DNA of 33,293 bases, taken from contig JAUMWC010000020.1 of assembly GCA_030529855.1 (NCBI GenBank), forward strand, positions 1-33,293, read 5' to 3'. This DNA comes from Gemella sp. Its GTDB lineage: Bacteria; Bacillota; Bacilli; Staphylococcales; Gemellaceae. The position numbers and the translations under genes are program-made. Positions 1-6,538 of the stretch are shown piece by piece. Below the pieces are notes generated by a model. That model was not told the origin of the DNA and made no database searches. It saw only the letters and a list, made by a program, of their open reading frames with translations. Position 1 is the first letter of the stretch. Each line of letters begins with the position of its first letter.

Positions 1-53
1 TTCAGAACTAAATCCTTTAGTTAAATACTGTCCAACTTTTTGGGCGCAGTACA
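1..53 (+). mobile_element. Right end of an IS3-family-like insertion sequence (partial)
   Basis: The first 24 bases read FRTKSFS-stop, which resembles the C-terminal tail of IS3-family OrfB transposases. They are followed at 29-53 by a TGTCCAACTTTTTGGG...CA sequence of the kind that ends IS3/IS150-group elements. The rest of the element lies outside the window, so the other inverted repeat and any target duplication cannot be checked. Recognition is from memory of the family. Confidence 0.5.
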
Positions 54-73
54 AAAGTAGATGTTTAAATTTT

Positions 74-397
74 TTATCTTTTACCAAGCGCAGTTAATTG
101 TTCTCTCTTTGTATAGATAACTGCGATAATCTGCACACACTTATCTTCTAAATTTATCCAATAATAAATATAAAAATTATTAGTCAGTATTCTTCTTATT
201 CCTTCTTTCCCATACTTATTCTCTATCAATAAAGGATTTCTTTCTGGAAATATATCCAGTTTTTCTATTCCTTCTTTTAGTTTTTTTAAAGTATTTCTAG
301 CTGCAATTGGAGATTTTAAATCATTCTTAATATAATTTATTATATTTTCTAAATGTTCTTCAGCTTGTGATGTAAATTCTATATGATATTTATCCAT
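74..397 (-). CDS. RelE/ParE-family toxin of a type II toxin-antitoxin pair
   Basis: This 107-residue basic protein has the RelE/ParE layout. A helical N-terminal half (residues 5-50, EFTSQAEEHLENIINYI) is followed by a beta-strand C-terminal half with IRRILTNNFYIYYWIN and a final strand, VQIIAVIYTKREQ. Family members are mRNA interferases acting at the ribosome or gyrase poisons; the sequence does not settle which. The start codon overlaps the antitoxin stop by one base (TAATG), so the two are translationally coupled with the antitoxin first. The ORF is intact and there is no reason to think it inactive. Confidence 0.82.
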   Translation of the reverse strand: MDKYHIEFTSQAEEHLENIINYIKNDLKSPIAARNTLKKLKEGIEKLDIFPERNPLLIENKYGKEGIRRILTNNFYIYYWINLEDKCVQIIAVIYTKREQLTALGKR

Positions 398-699
398 TAG
401 ATCTCACTTTCTAATTTAGAAAATACCGAATCCATACTTTTCGATTTTCCTTCTTTTGCTTGAGACAGACCATTCACTAATATCTCATCTAACTCTTCTG
501 GACTCAGTGTATCAGCAGTTAACGGCTCATTAGTTACTGTTAGTGGGAATGGTATACCTTTATTCATGATTATTTGTCGATAAAACATGTCAATAGCGAC
601 AGATCTTGGCAACCCAATTTTTTCAAGAATTGCTTCCGCTTGTTGTTTTATATCTTCTTGTATTCTAGCACTAATATTAGCTGTCTTTAATGTACCCAT
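397..699 (-). CDS. RelB/DinJ-family antitoxin
   Basis: This 100-residue protein has a ribbon-helix-helix N-terminus (residues 3-45, TANISARIQEDIKQQAEAIL...GLPRSVAIDMFYRQI) typical of RelB/DinJ antitoxins, which bind operator DNA as dimers. An acidic, disordered-looking C-terminal half (residues 58-100) would wrap the toxin. It is the first gene of the pair, preceded by AAAGGAGAAG as ribosome binding site. It probably represses its own promoter at 739-767, where a palindrome lies between the -35 and -10 boxes. The partner is the RelE/ParE-like toxin immediately downstream. Confidence 0.85.
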   Translation of the reverse strand: MGTLKTANISARIQEDIKQQAEAILEKIGLPRSVAIDMFYRQIIMNKGIPFPLTVTNEPLTADTLSPEELDEILVNGLSQAKEGKSKSMDSVFSKLESEI

Positions 700-738
700 A
701 TAATATCTTCTCCTTTTGTTACTATATATATTATCATT

Positions 739-767
739 ATTGTACCACGATGTATCTACATCTGCAA
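739..767 (-). promoter_or_regulatory. Toxin-antitoxin promoter with embedded operator
   Basis: On the minus strand TTGCAG (762-767) and TACAAT (739-744) are 17 bp apart, and TGG directly before the -10 makes it an extended -10. The palindrome GATGTA-TC-TACATC (749-762) fills the spacer, where a bound ribbon-helix-helix antitoxin would block RNA polymerase. A second palindrome, ATTCGAAT, lies just upstream at 771-778. Confidence 0.6.
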
Positions 768-794
768 TACATTCGAATACACTTAATAAAATAA

Positions 795-816
795 AAAAGC
801 CTATTTCTAGGCTTTT
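795..816 (-). terminator. Intrinsic terminator attached to the displaced rlmD tail
   Basis: On the minus strand a stem AAAAGCCTA / TAGGCTTTT closes on a GAAA tetraloop and runs into TTTTTTATTTT. It closely resembles the terminator behind intact rlmD at 4685-4708, and sits in the same position relative to the stop codon of the rlmD-like tail at 815-853. Confidence 0.75.
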
Positions 817-853
817 ACTTAATTTTTGTCAGTAAAACGACTGCCTCAACATG
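815..853 (-). repeat. Displaced copy of the rlmD 3' end (12 codons plus stop)
   Basis: The minus strand reads HVEAVVLLTKIK-stop, aligning without gaps to HVECVVLMTKNS-stop at the end of intact rlmD (from about 4745 down to 4707). The stop codon and following terminator also correspond. Upstream of the CAT codon the similarity stops, so this is only a tail. It most simply marks the far junction left by insertions into the rlmD 3' end, or a duplicated tail carried by an element. Confidence 0.75.
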
Positions 854-854
854 A

Positions 855-983
855 ATGGGGATGATGGCTGTGTTTGATAAATTGAAAGTAGGATATAGGG
901 AATATAGCTTTTCTAAAATTATTATAGTAGAACTATTTGGACAATCTGTATCATTTAATTCTTTAAAATATGTTCTACTCTAA
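855..983 (+). CDS. Possible 42-codon small ORF, perhaps a gene relic
   Basis: An ATG at 855, with nearby alternative ATGs at 861 and 864, opens a 42-residue frame (GMMAVFDKLKVGYREYSFSK..., ending VLL) that runs nine bases into the 3' end of rhuM on the other strand. The upstream AATGGGGATG is a poor ribosome binding site. Composition is protein-like but I recognise no family. It may be a fragment left by the insertions that formed this island. Confidence 0.22.
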   Translation: MGMMAVFDKLKVGYREYSFSKIIIVELFGQSVSFNSLKYVLL

Positions 984-1997
984 TTCCAATAAAAATCTAT
1001 CAAAATCAGATAAATATTTTCTGTCTTGTATCACACGATACTTTTCAAATTCTGTTTCTGCGTGCAATTTCGCTTGCTCTGCACTAATTTTCCCTGCTCC
1101 TGTTAATAAATCTCTACCATTAAATTCAATAAATCCATCTAGACGTTTTGCCCAATCTTCCATGCTCATCGGAATTTTTTGTTCAGCCTGCAATTCAGCA
1201 TAGTCTAAATACATAGTTACGATTCTCTCCAAGAAATTCATTTCTTCCTCTGTTAAATAATTCTTCGCAACCGTAACATCTGTCTTTAAAATTTTTCCTT
1301 CAGGAGCATTTTCCCATGAAGTTAATCCCATATTATTTTTTGATGCATCAGCTCGTTCTACAATTAATTCTGCAGCAGTATGGCGATGAACAGCATAATG
1401 TAATTTATTTTGGACTGTTTGAAAAAATAATTGCGTCGTTTTTGAATGCTTATCATAATCAAAGGCAGTGGCATATAAGTCTGTAACTTTTTGATAAAAT
1501 TTTCGTTCAGATAATCTAATCTCACGGATATATTGTAACTGTCTATCAAAGTATTCATCTGTAAACATATGACCTTTTTTCAGACGTTCTTTGTCCATTG
1601 TCCACCCTTGAATCGTATAGTCTTTGACAATTTGACCAGCCCATTTTCTAAATTGAACTGCACGTTGATTATTGACTTTAAAACCCACAGATATGATGAG
1701 TTGAAGATTGTAATGCTCTAAATTACGCGTAATTTGTCTACTACCTTCAATTTGAACTGTTAAGAATTTCTTAACAGTTGCCTCTTGAGAAAGTTCTCCA
1801 TCCTCATATATTTTTTTAATATGTTGAGAAACAGCCGAAACAGATACATCATATAAACTAGCCATCATTTTTTGCGTTAACCAGATATTTTCATCTTCAT
1901 AACGCATCTCATAACTTTCTTCATTACTCCCTGTGGACGCTACAAAAGTCAAATATTCCGCTGCACTTGATCTAATATTTAAGTCATTCTTTGTCAT
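975..1997 (-). CDS. rhuM: RhuM-family (virulence RhuM) protein
   Basis: This 340-residue protein matches the RhuM family in order and motifs. It has an N-terminal winged-helix-like region with IWLTQKMMASLYDVSVSAVSQHIKKIYEDGEL, then FLTVQIEGSRQITRNLEHYNLQLIISVGFKVNNQRAVQFRKWAG, and a helical C-terminal half. The family was first seen in a Salmonella pathogenicity island and is frequent in mobile islands; its biochemical role is not established. I start at ATG 1997 because AGGAGGT (2001-2007) lies four bases upstream; a start at 2015 would place that site inside the coding region. Rlm-tail repeats on both sides (815-853 and 2311-2340) suggest it arrived as a small module. No terminator is visible after it. 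Confidence 0.85.
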   Translation of the reverse strand: MTKNDLNIRSSAAEYLTFVASTGSNEESYEMRYEDENIWLTQKMMASLYDVSVSAVSQHIKKIYEDGELSQEATVKKFLTVQIEGSRQITRNLEHYNLQLIISVGFKVNNQRAVQFRKWAGQIVKDYTIQGWTMDKERLKKGHMFTDEYFDRQLQYIREIRLSERKFYQKVTDLYATAFDYDKHSKTTQLFFQTVQNKLHYAVHRHTAAELIVERADASKNNMGLTSWENAPEGKILKTDVTVAKNYLTEEEMNFLERIVTMYLDYAELQAEQKIPMSMEDWAKRLDGFIEFNGRDLLTGAGKISAEQAKLHAETEFEKYRVIQDRKYLSDFDRFLLELE

Positions 1998-2034
1998 GAT
2001 ACCTCCTAAACTCATGATTGTTTCTATTGCTTTT

Positions 2035-2043
2035 ATTATACCA
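2035..2043 (-). promoter_or_regulatory. Extended -10 promoter of rhuM
   Basis: TGG-TATAAT on the minus strand lies about 38 bp upstream of the rhuM start. No good -35 box is visible at 17 bp, which fits an extended -10 promoter. Confidence 0.5.
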
Positions 2044-2097
2044 CAAGTCAGTTATATCTTTTATCAAATCGCTTAAAACAACACTACATTTATAAAC

Positions 2098-2235
2098 CTA
2101 TATTTCTCTAAAAAATCCGAGTGCCACCAAAATTTTGGCGACACCCAGAATCCCCTTGATATCAACGATATTTACTGTAAATTCTTTATTTTTTATCAAC
2201 AGAGCTATACGCTCAAGCAGTTCGCTGTTCCCGTA
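2098..2235 (-). pseudogene. Open 45-codon relic in a GC-richer patch
   Basis: On the minus strand a frame without an ATG runs from after a TGA at 2236-2238 to TAG at 2098. It contains LLIKNKEFTVNIVDIKGILG and then VAKILVALGFFREI. It looks like coding sequence but lacks a start and recognisable family. It sits in a stretch (about 2105-2345) visibly richer in G+C than its surroundings. The stretch also carries an imperfect 24-bp palindrome centred on CCAAAATTTTGG (2121-2144) and a perfect CTGACGTCAG (2294-2303). It is probably the remains of a transferred element. Confidence 0.25.
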
Positions 2236-2310
2236 TCATGTCGTCGCTATGCTCCTATTCTACGACAGCTAGTGCATAAGCCATTCGTAATTGCTGACGT
2301 CAGTCTATAA

Positions 2311-2340
2311 CCTTGTCAGCAAAACGACTACCCACATGTG
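2311..2340 (-). repeat. Second, degenerate copy of the rlmD 3' tail
   Basis: The minus strand reads CATGTGGG, then TAGTCGTTTTGCTGACAAGG. It matches the tail at 815-853 in 16 of 17 bases over AGTCGTTTTRCTGACAA, but has lost three bases and so its frame. No GCCT-type terminator follows it. Together with 815-853 it brackets the rhuM segment in direct orientation. Confidence 0.6.
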
Positions 2341-2412
2341 CTGAGAGCTTTCTTCTATACTAATATAAGAAAGGATGTGAAATTGATGTTAGAATGATAC
2401 TGTGGAACAAAA

Positions 2413-4137
2413 CTATTCTAATAAAGTCTTTAGTTTTTCTTTCATACAAGTAACCCTATCATTATAGAAAGCCTCAAAATCCGAAAACTCTAAGCTAGTT
2501 TCATTAGAAATGAATAGTTTATGTCTAGAAACATCATTTTCTTCTACCCATAATTTCAACAATTTATCATTTTTTGCAATATTCAACTCACTATTCAGTA
2601 ATTGCAGATTCCCAAGTTTATTCCAATTATTTGAGACACGACTTAGCAAATCACCGTACTCCGAATTTTTCTGTTTAAATAAAGTTTGTGGATGAAGATG
2701 ATCAACATGGAAGTTTTGATTGTAGTAATCGAGTTCTGGATAAAATAAAGATAAAACGAAGAATACGTCCCCACCATATGTACGTTCAAACAAATCATCA
2801 ATAAATTCTGAATCGAAATTGTAGTTCTTCGTTGGATGAGATTTAGCTTTATTGATAATGGATTGAAGTGGAAATTCCCCATCATTCTGTTCATTTATTA
2901 TTTTTCTAAGTTCCAAGAGTACTGTATCGGCCTGGCTACCAAAAATTCTCTTTAAGAAAGCAAGAATCAGCCATTTCTTAATTGATCTGTGATTTTGAGT
3001 TCCAATGAATTGAGCTTTAACTATTTCATGTTCCAATTGATGTTTATAAACAAAATAAATAATAGGGATAGCCGCATTTAATGCAGGGAAAGTCTGACTA
3101 TTGAATCCCATCTTATAAAACATTTGGAAGACATTTGAAATGACTATCTTAATGCGATACCAATCTTTAAGTACCTTTCTCATCAATTCTTGGTCAAAAT
3201 TCTTCACCCTATTTTTTATATCCGACGAATAAATTACCAAGATTGATTTAATAATCAAATCCGAACTAATATTGAAATCCCCAAAATTTCTAATATCTTT
3301 AATCAGTTCATCAAATTCATCACGACTTTCTTGCCAATGAGTAGTTAAAACTGACATCAGTAAATCTGAAAAAGTTAACTTAGTTCCACCATCGTTAGTT
3401 CTAATAAAAATGTCTAATATCTTATCTAAATCCTGTTCATCTTCTTGGTAATAATTTAAAATTTTATCTTCTCTGATAACCTTATTCAATTTTTGTAACG
3501 TATTGCGAGCATACTTTTTATCCAAAATATCTTCATGACTATTTACGAAGTCAGAAATTTCTTCAAAAATATCATCTTGATTAAGTGATAAAATATCTGT
3601 TACCTTATACCAACAGTTATTACCGTCCTCCTCTGATTCAACTTGAGTCAAAAATCTAAAGTCATACTGTCTATCAACACTAGACTCACTAGTAAATTCA
3701 AATGAAATATTTAAAAATAAAAATTTTTCATCAAAATGATCCGATTTATCAATCCACTGTTTGTGTGATTTTTTTACAGTATAACTCCCTTTCAACCCAA
3801 TATATAAACTGTTCAATCGCTGTTGCCCATCAATTACAGCAAAAAAGTCAGAATCTGATGCAGTTTTATTAATCAATGCGTTCTCCACAGCAAATCTTTG
3901 TTTATATTTCCTCAAAAAAGAATAATAATTATATTCATTTTTTATTTTTGGATCTGTGATTTCCCATAACATTAGTGAGTTCATTGGATAATCCCTCATG
4001 ATACTATCAAATAATAATTCGATTTGTTCAGGTTGCCAGACAAACCGTCTCTGAATTCCTGGTAAAACAAATTTATTTTCATCAATCTTATCCATTGCTT
4101 CCTTTATTGTTATTGGACTTTGAAACCCTTTAACCAT
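2413..4137 (-). CDS. DUF262 / HNH-type (GmrSD-like) putative restriction protein
   Basis: The 574-residue protein begins with a DUF262 (ParB/Srx-like) domain: PGIQRRFVWQ at 26-35, DGQQR at 103-107, and FIRTNDGGTKL at 244-254. It ends with an HNH-like DUF1524 module: HVDHLHP at 477-483 and NKLGNLQLLNSELNIAKND at 506-524. The same two domains make up the GmrS and GmrD parts of type IV restriction enzymes, which cut modified phage DNA using NTP energy. Activity here is inferred. The ATG follows TTAAGGAG. The gene lies 33 bp behind a small XRE regulator on the same strand, inside the rlmD-downstream island. All hallmark residues I looked for are present. Some DUF262 proteins have other roles. Confidence 0.82.
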   Translation of the reverse strand: MVKGFQSPITIKEAMDKIDENKFVLPGIQRRFVWQPEQIELLFDSIMRDYPMNSLMLWEITDPKIKNEYNYYSFLRKYKQRFAVENALINKTASDSDFFAVIDGQQRLNSLYIGLKGSYTVKKSHKQWIDKSDHFDEKFLFLNISFEFTSESSVDRQYDFRFLTQVESEEDGNNCWYKVTDILSLNQDDIFEEISDFVNSHEDILDKKYARNTLQKLNKVIREDKILNYYQEDEQDLDKILDIFIRTNDGGTKLTFSDLLMSVLTTHWQESRDEFDELIKDIRNFGDFNISSDLIIKSILVIYSSDIKNRVKNFDQELMRKVLKDWYRIKIVISNVFQMFYKMGFNSQTFPALNAAIPIIYFVYKHQLEHEIVKAQFIGTQNHRSIKKWLILAFLKRIFGSQADTVLLELRKIINEQNDGEFPLQSIINKAKSHPTKNYNFDSEFIDDLFERTYGGDVFFVLSLFYPELDYYNQNFHVDHLHPQTLFKQKNSEYGDLLSRVSNNWNKLGNLQLLNSELNIAKNDKLLKLWVEENDVSRHKLFISNETSLEFSDFEAFYNDRVTCMKEKLKTLLE

Positions 4138-4170
4138 AGTAGTTCTCCTTAATTTTTTATTATTTATATT

Positions 4171-4398
4171 TTACCACAAAAACGCAAAAAACGGGCTAGT
4201 TTCCCATCCACAAAGATAACTAGGACTTGTATTCAAGGTTTTAGCAATCGATACTATCTTTTCTTTTGGAATATTTGAAATTATTCCTTGTTCATACTTA
4301 TGAATATTTTGTCGACTAATATTTGTTCTATTTCCTAATTCTTCAAGTGTTAAATCGTTTTTCAATCTTAATTCTTTTATTCTACTTCCAATGTTCAT
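4171..4398 (-). CDS. Small XRE-family regulator preceding the DUF262 gene
   Basis: This 75-residue protein is almost entirely one helix-turn-helix domain (MNIGSRIKELRLKNDLTLEE..., with recognition helix SRQNIHKYEQG around residues 28-38). It ends YLCGWETSPFFAFLW, where longer phage-type repressors continue, so it may be a minimal controller or a truncated repressor. I start at ATG 4398 because GAGGTGG is correctly placed upstream; a GTG at 4407 falls inside that site. It shares a strand with the DUF262 gene 33 bp away and probably controls it, like the C proteins of restriction-modification loci. A TATAAT -10 lies at 4431-4436. Confidence 0.75.
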   Translation of the reverse strand: MNIGSRIKELRLKNDLTLEELGNRTNISRQNIHKYEQGIISNIPKEKIVSIAKTLNTSPSYLCGWETSPFFAFLW

Positions 4399-4430
4399 AA
4401 ATACCACCTCTAGTTTTAAATTTATTCATT

Positions 4431-4436
4431 ATTATA
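4431..4436 (-). promoter_or_regulatory. Probable -10 box of the XRE/DUF262 operon
   Basis: TATAAT on the minus strand lies 33 bp upstream of the XRE start. No convincing -35 box is visible because the upstream DNA is the T-run of a terminator hairpin. Confidence 0.4.
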
Positions 4437-4451
4437 TTACCACAAATTAAA

Positions 4452-4479
4452 AAAAGAGAACCAAAGGTCCTCCTCTTTT
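4452..4479 (-). terminator. Hairpin and T-run in the gap between rlmD and the XRE gene
   Basis: On the minus strand AAAAGAG pairs with CTCTTTT around an inner GGACC/GGTT bulged stem, followed by seven T. It acts on transcripts coming from 4480 upward, where no protein gene lies. It may end a short RNA or block readthrough from rlmD. Confidence 0.55.
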
Positions 4480-4684
4480 AAGTAAAGTAGCATTATGCTA
4501 AAGATATATTGTAACATAAAGTGTAATAACATTCATAATAAAATTTTTATAAAAAAACTCTTTTTAATTTCTATCATCAATATTAATCACTCAAACTACT
4601 AATACTCAAATTAATCGCTCAACCAAATTATTAAGATTAATATTTTATATTTTCTCATAATTTGTTACAACATTACAAAAATAA
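4480..4684. other. Non-coding gap between the rlmD terminator and the XRE leader
   Basis: No ORF of note. Visible items are a 13-nt palindrome TAGCATTATGCTA just upstream of the hairpin at 4452-4479, a minus-strand TACAAT near 4509-4514, and two near-identical ATTAATCRCTCAA copies at 4582-4594 and 4610-4622, 28 bp apart. A short minus-strand RNA ending at 4452 is possible. Confidence 0.3.
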
Positions 4685-4708
4685 AAAAGCCTATGTTTCA
4701 AGGCTTTT
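4685..4708 (-). terminator. rlmD terminator
   Basis: On the minus strand AAAAGCCT / AGGCTTTT around an 8-base loop, followed by TTTTTTATTTT. It overlaps the rlmD stop codon and resembles the copy at 795-816. Confidence 0.75.
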
Positions 4709-6047
4709 AACTATTTTTTGTCATCAATACTACACACTCGACGTGACTTGTTTGTGGGAACATATCTACTGGTTGGACTTTATCTGCTTTGTATCCTAAC
4801 TCTTGCATTATTTTTATATCTCTTGCTAAACTTGCTGGGTTACATGATACGTAAACAACTTTACTTATTTCCATCGCTGCTAAGTCTTGCAGGAATGACT
4901 CTTCACACCCTTTTCTTGGTGGGTCAACGATTACTGCATCTATTTTAACATTTCTATCAATAAGTTCTTTTATCTTATCTTCACTCTTACCTAGTAAGAA
5001 TTCTGCATTGTTAAGACCATTGTTCTTCGCATTTTCTTTTGCATTTTCTACTGCCGTTTCTACAATCTCAATTCCATAAACCTGCTTAACTTTTCTTGCT
5101 GCAAATAGTGAAATTGTTCCAATTCCGCAGTAAGCATCAATAATTGTATCATTTTCTTTTAGGTCTGCTAATTCAATGGCTTTTTGGTATAAAGTCTTAG
5201 TCTGCTTTGGATTAACTTGATAGAACGATCTTAGTGAAATGTTAAACTTAATCCCATCTAAATCATCAGATATATAGTCTTTCCCATATAATACATGACT
5301 CTCATCTCCAAATATTACATTTGTTCTCTTTGAATTAATATTCAGCATTACTGATTTTATTCTATCGTCTAAGGCTACAATCTTTTCTACAAATTCATCT
5401 ACTCTAGCAAATTTTTCCTTAGCAATAATTGCCACCATAATCTCTGTCTTATCAGTATTTGTTCTAAACATCATGTGTCTAATAGCACCTTGATGTTTTT
5501 CTTCATCATAAACCGATAAGTTCAAATCAGAAATTATCTTTCTAATTTCATTAGTTAGATAGTTATGCTCATCAAATTGAATAATACACTTATTTGTATC
5601 TACTACATCGTGACTTCTAGGTCTATAGTATCCCATTTTAAGGCTACCATCTTTTCTTTGTACTGGCACTACTGATTTATTACGGTAATGATATGGATTT
5701 TCCATTCCAATCGTATCTAGGACTTCTATCACATCACGACCTAGCATTTTGTCCATAGTATTTTTAACTTGCTTTGTCTTAAAACTTAATTGTTCTTCAT
5801 AAGACATATGCATAAGGTTGGCACCTGATGTTTTTTCTTTAACTTCTACTCTTTTGTCTGAAGCTTTAATTATATTTATTACTTTCCCATAAGCAAGATT
5901 TTTCTTAGTTTTAATAACTTTAATCTCTACTTCTTCTCCTACTATTACATCTTCAATAAAAATAGGAAAGTTATCTACCTTAAGAACACCCATTCCATCG
6001 TGGGTATAATCACTTATTACTCCGCTATAAATTTCATTTTTATTCAT
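4707..6047 (-). CDS. rlmD: 23S rRNA (uracil-5-)-methyltransferase, RlmD/RlmCD family
   Basis: This 446-residue enzyme uses S-adenosylmethionine to make m5U in 23S rRNA. A TRAM domain occupies about residues 1-60. The C-terminal Rossmann methyltransferase has DAYCGIGTISLFAA (SAM site), DPPRKGC and VYVSCNPASLARD, whose Cys is the catalytic nucleophile. The Fe-S cluster cysteines of E. coli RlmD are missing: the corresponding segment reads TSGANLMHMSYEEQL instead of CGGCQ.QH. In Bacillus one such enzyme modifies both U747 and U1939; that may apply here. Start ATG 6047 follows AAGGGTGAAAAG; an upstream in-frame ATG at 6095 lies within the preceding gene's end and terminator. The 3' end is the attachment-like hotspot described in the findings. 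Confidence 0.93.
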   Translation of the reverse strand: MNKNEIYSGVISDYTHDGMGVLKVDNFPIFIEDVIVGEEVEIKVIKTKKNLAYGKVINIIKASDKRVEVKEKTSGANLMHMSYEEQLSFKTKQVKNTMDKMLGRDVIEVLDTIGMENPYHYRNKSVVPVQRKDGSLKMGYYRPRSHDVVDTNKCIIQFDEHNYLTNEIRKIISDLNLSVYDEEKHQGAIRHMMFRTNTDKTEIMVAIIAKEKFARVDEFVEKIVALDDRIKSVMLNINSKRTNVIFGDESHVLYGKDYISDDLDGIKFNISLRSFYQVNPKQTKTLYQKAIELADLKENDTIIDAYCGIGTISLFAARKVKQVYGIEIVETAVENAKENAKNNGLNNAEFLLGKSEDKIKELIDRNVKIDAVIVDPPRKGCEESFLQDLAAMEISKVVYVSCNPASLARDIKIMQELGYKADKVQPVDMFPQTSHVECVVLMTKNS

Positions 6048-6061
6048 TCTTTTCACCCTTA

Positions 6062-6093
6062 TAAAAATAGAGCGTGGCACTAGGCCACAGCTC
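6062..6093 (-). terminator. Terminator after the obg/ACT-domain operon
   Basis: On the minus strand GAGC-T-GTGGC pairs with GCCAC-GCTC (one bulged T, CTAGT loop), followed by TATTTTTAT. It lies directly behind the ACT-domain stop and ahead of the rlmD ribosome binding site. Confidence 0.7.
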
Positions 6094-6094
6094 A

Positions 6095-6538
6095 TTATAC
6101 TGAAAATCCTATAACCTTAACTACATTAACGTGATTTAGATTCTCTATTCTACTCTTTAATTTATCAACATCTGAAATTTCTAAATTCATATTTAGCGAA
6201 CAGATGATTGTCGCCCTATCATTAATAGGTACTGTTTGGTGTATCGTTATAACGCTACATCCTTCTTCATTTATTACTGCCAAGATTTTACCAAGTATTC
6301 CAACCACATCTTCTACATTAATAGAAAGCGAAAGTACTGATTGCTTTTTAAAATCTTCTATTAAGAAAATTGTATCTCTATATTTGTAAAAAGCTGATCT
6401 ACTTAATCCTTGCTTCTTAACTGCCTCTTGTATAGAAAGTCCTGGATTTTCTTCCAGGTCTTTCTTTACTTTGATAGTTTTCTGCACGGCTTCTGGCAAT
6501 ACATCTTCACTTATTACATAATAATTTTTCTTTTGCAT
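6095..6538 (-). CDS. ACT domain-containing protein (PheB / UPF0735 family)
   Basis: This 147-residue protein has an N-terminal helix-turn-helix-like region (residues 10-60, with LSIQEAVKKQGLSRSAFYKYRD). A C-terminal ACT domain follows (residues 70-147, LSLSINVEDVVGILGKILAVINEEGCSVITIHQTVPIN...). ACT domains usually bind amino acids. Bacillus PheB, next to obg and pheA, has this layout, but the family's exact job is unclear. Its ATG overlaps the obg stop by one base (TAATG), so it is co-translated with obg. A terminator follows at 6062-6093. No pheA is seen here. Confidence 0.88.
   Translation of the reverse strand: MQKKNYYVISEDVLPEAVQKTIKVKKDLEENPGLSIQEAVKKQGLSRSAFYKYRDTIFLIEDFKKQSVLSLSINVEDVVGILGKILAVINEEGCSVITIHQTVPINDRATIICSLNMNLEISDVDKLKSRIENLNHVNVVKVIGFSV

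Noticed and set aside
4582-4622. Repeated ATTAATCRCTCAA as a CRISPR or iteron array
   Set aside because: Only two copies, 28 bp apart, in very AT-rich DNA, with no further units.
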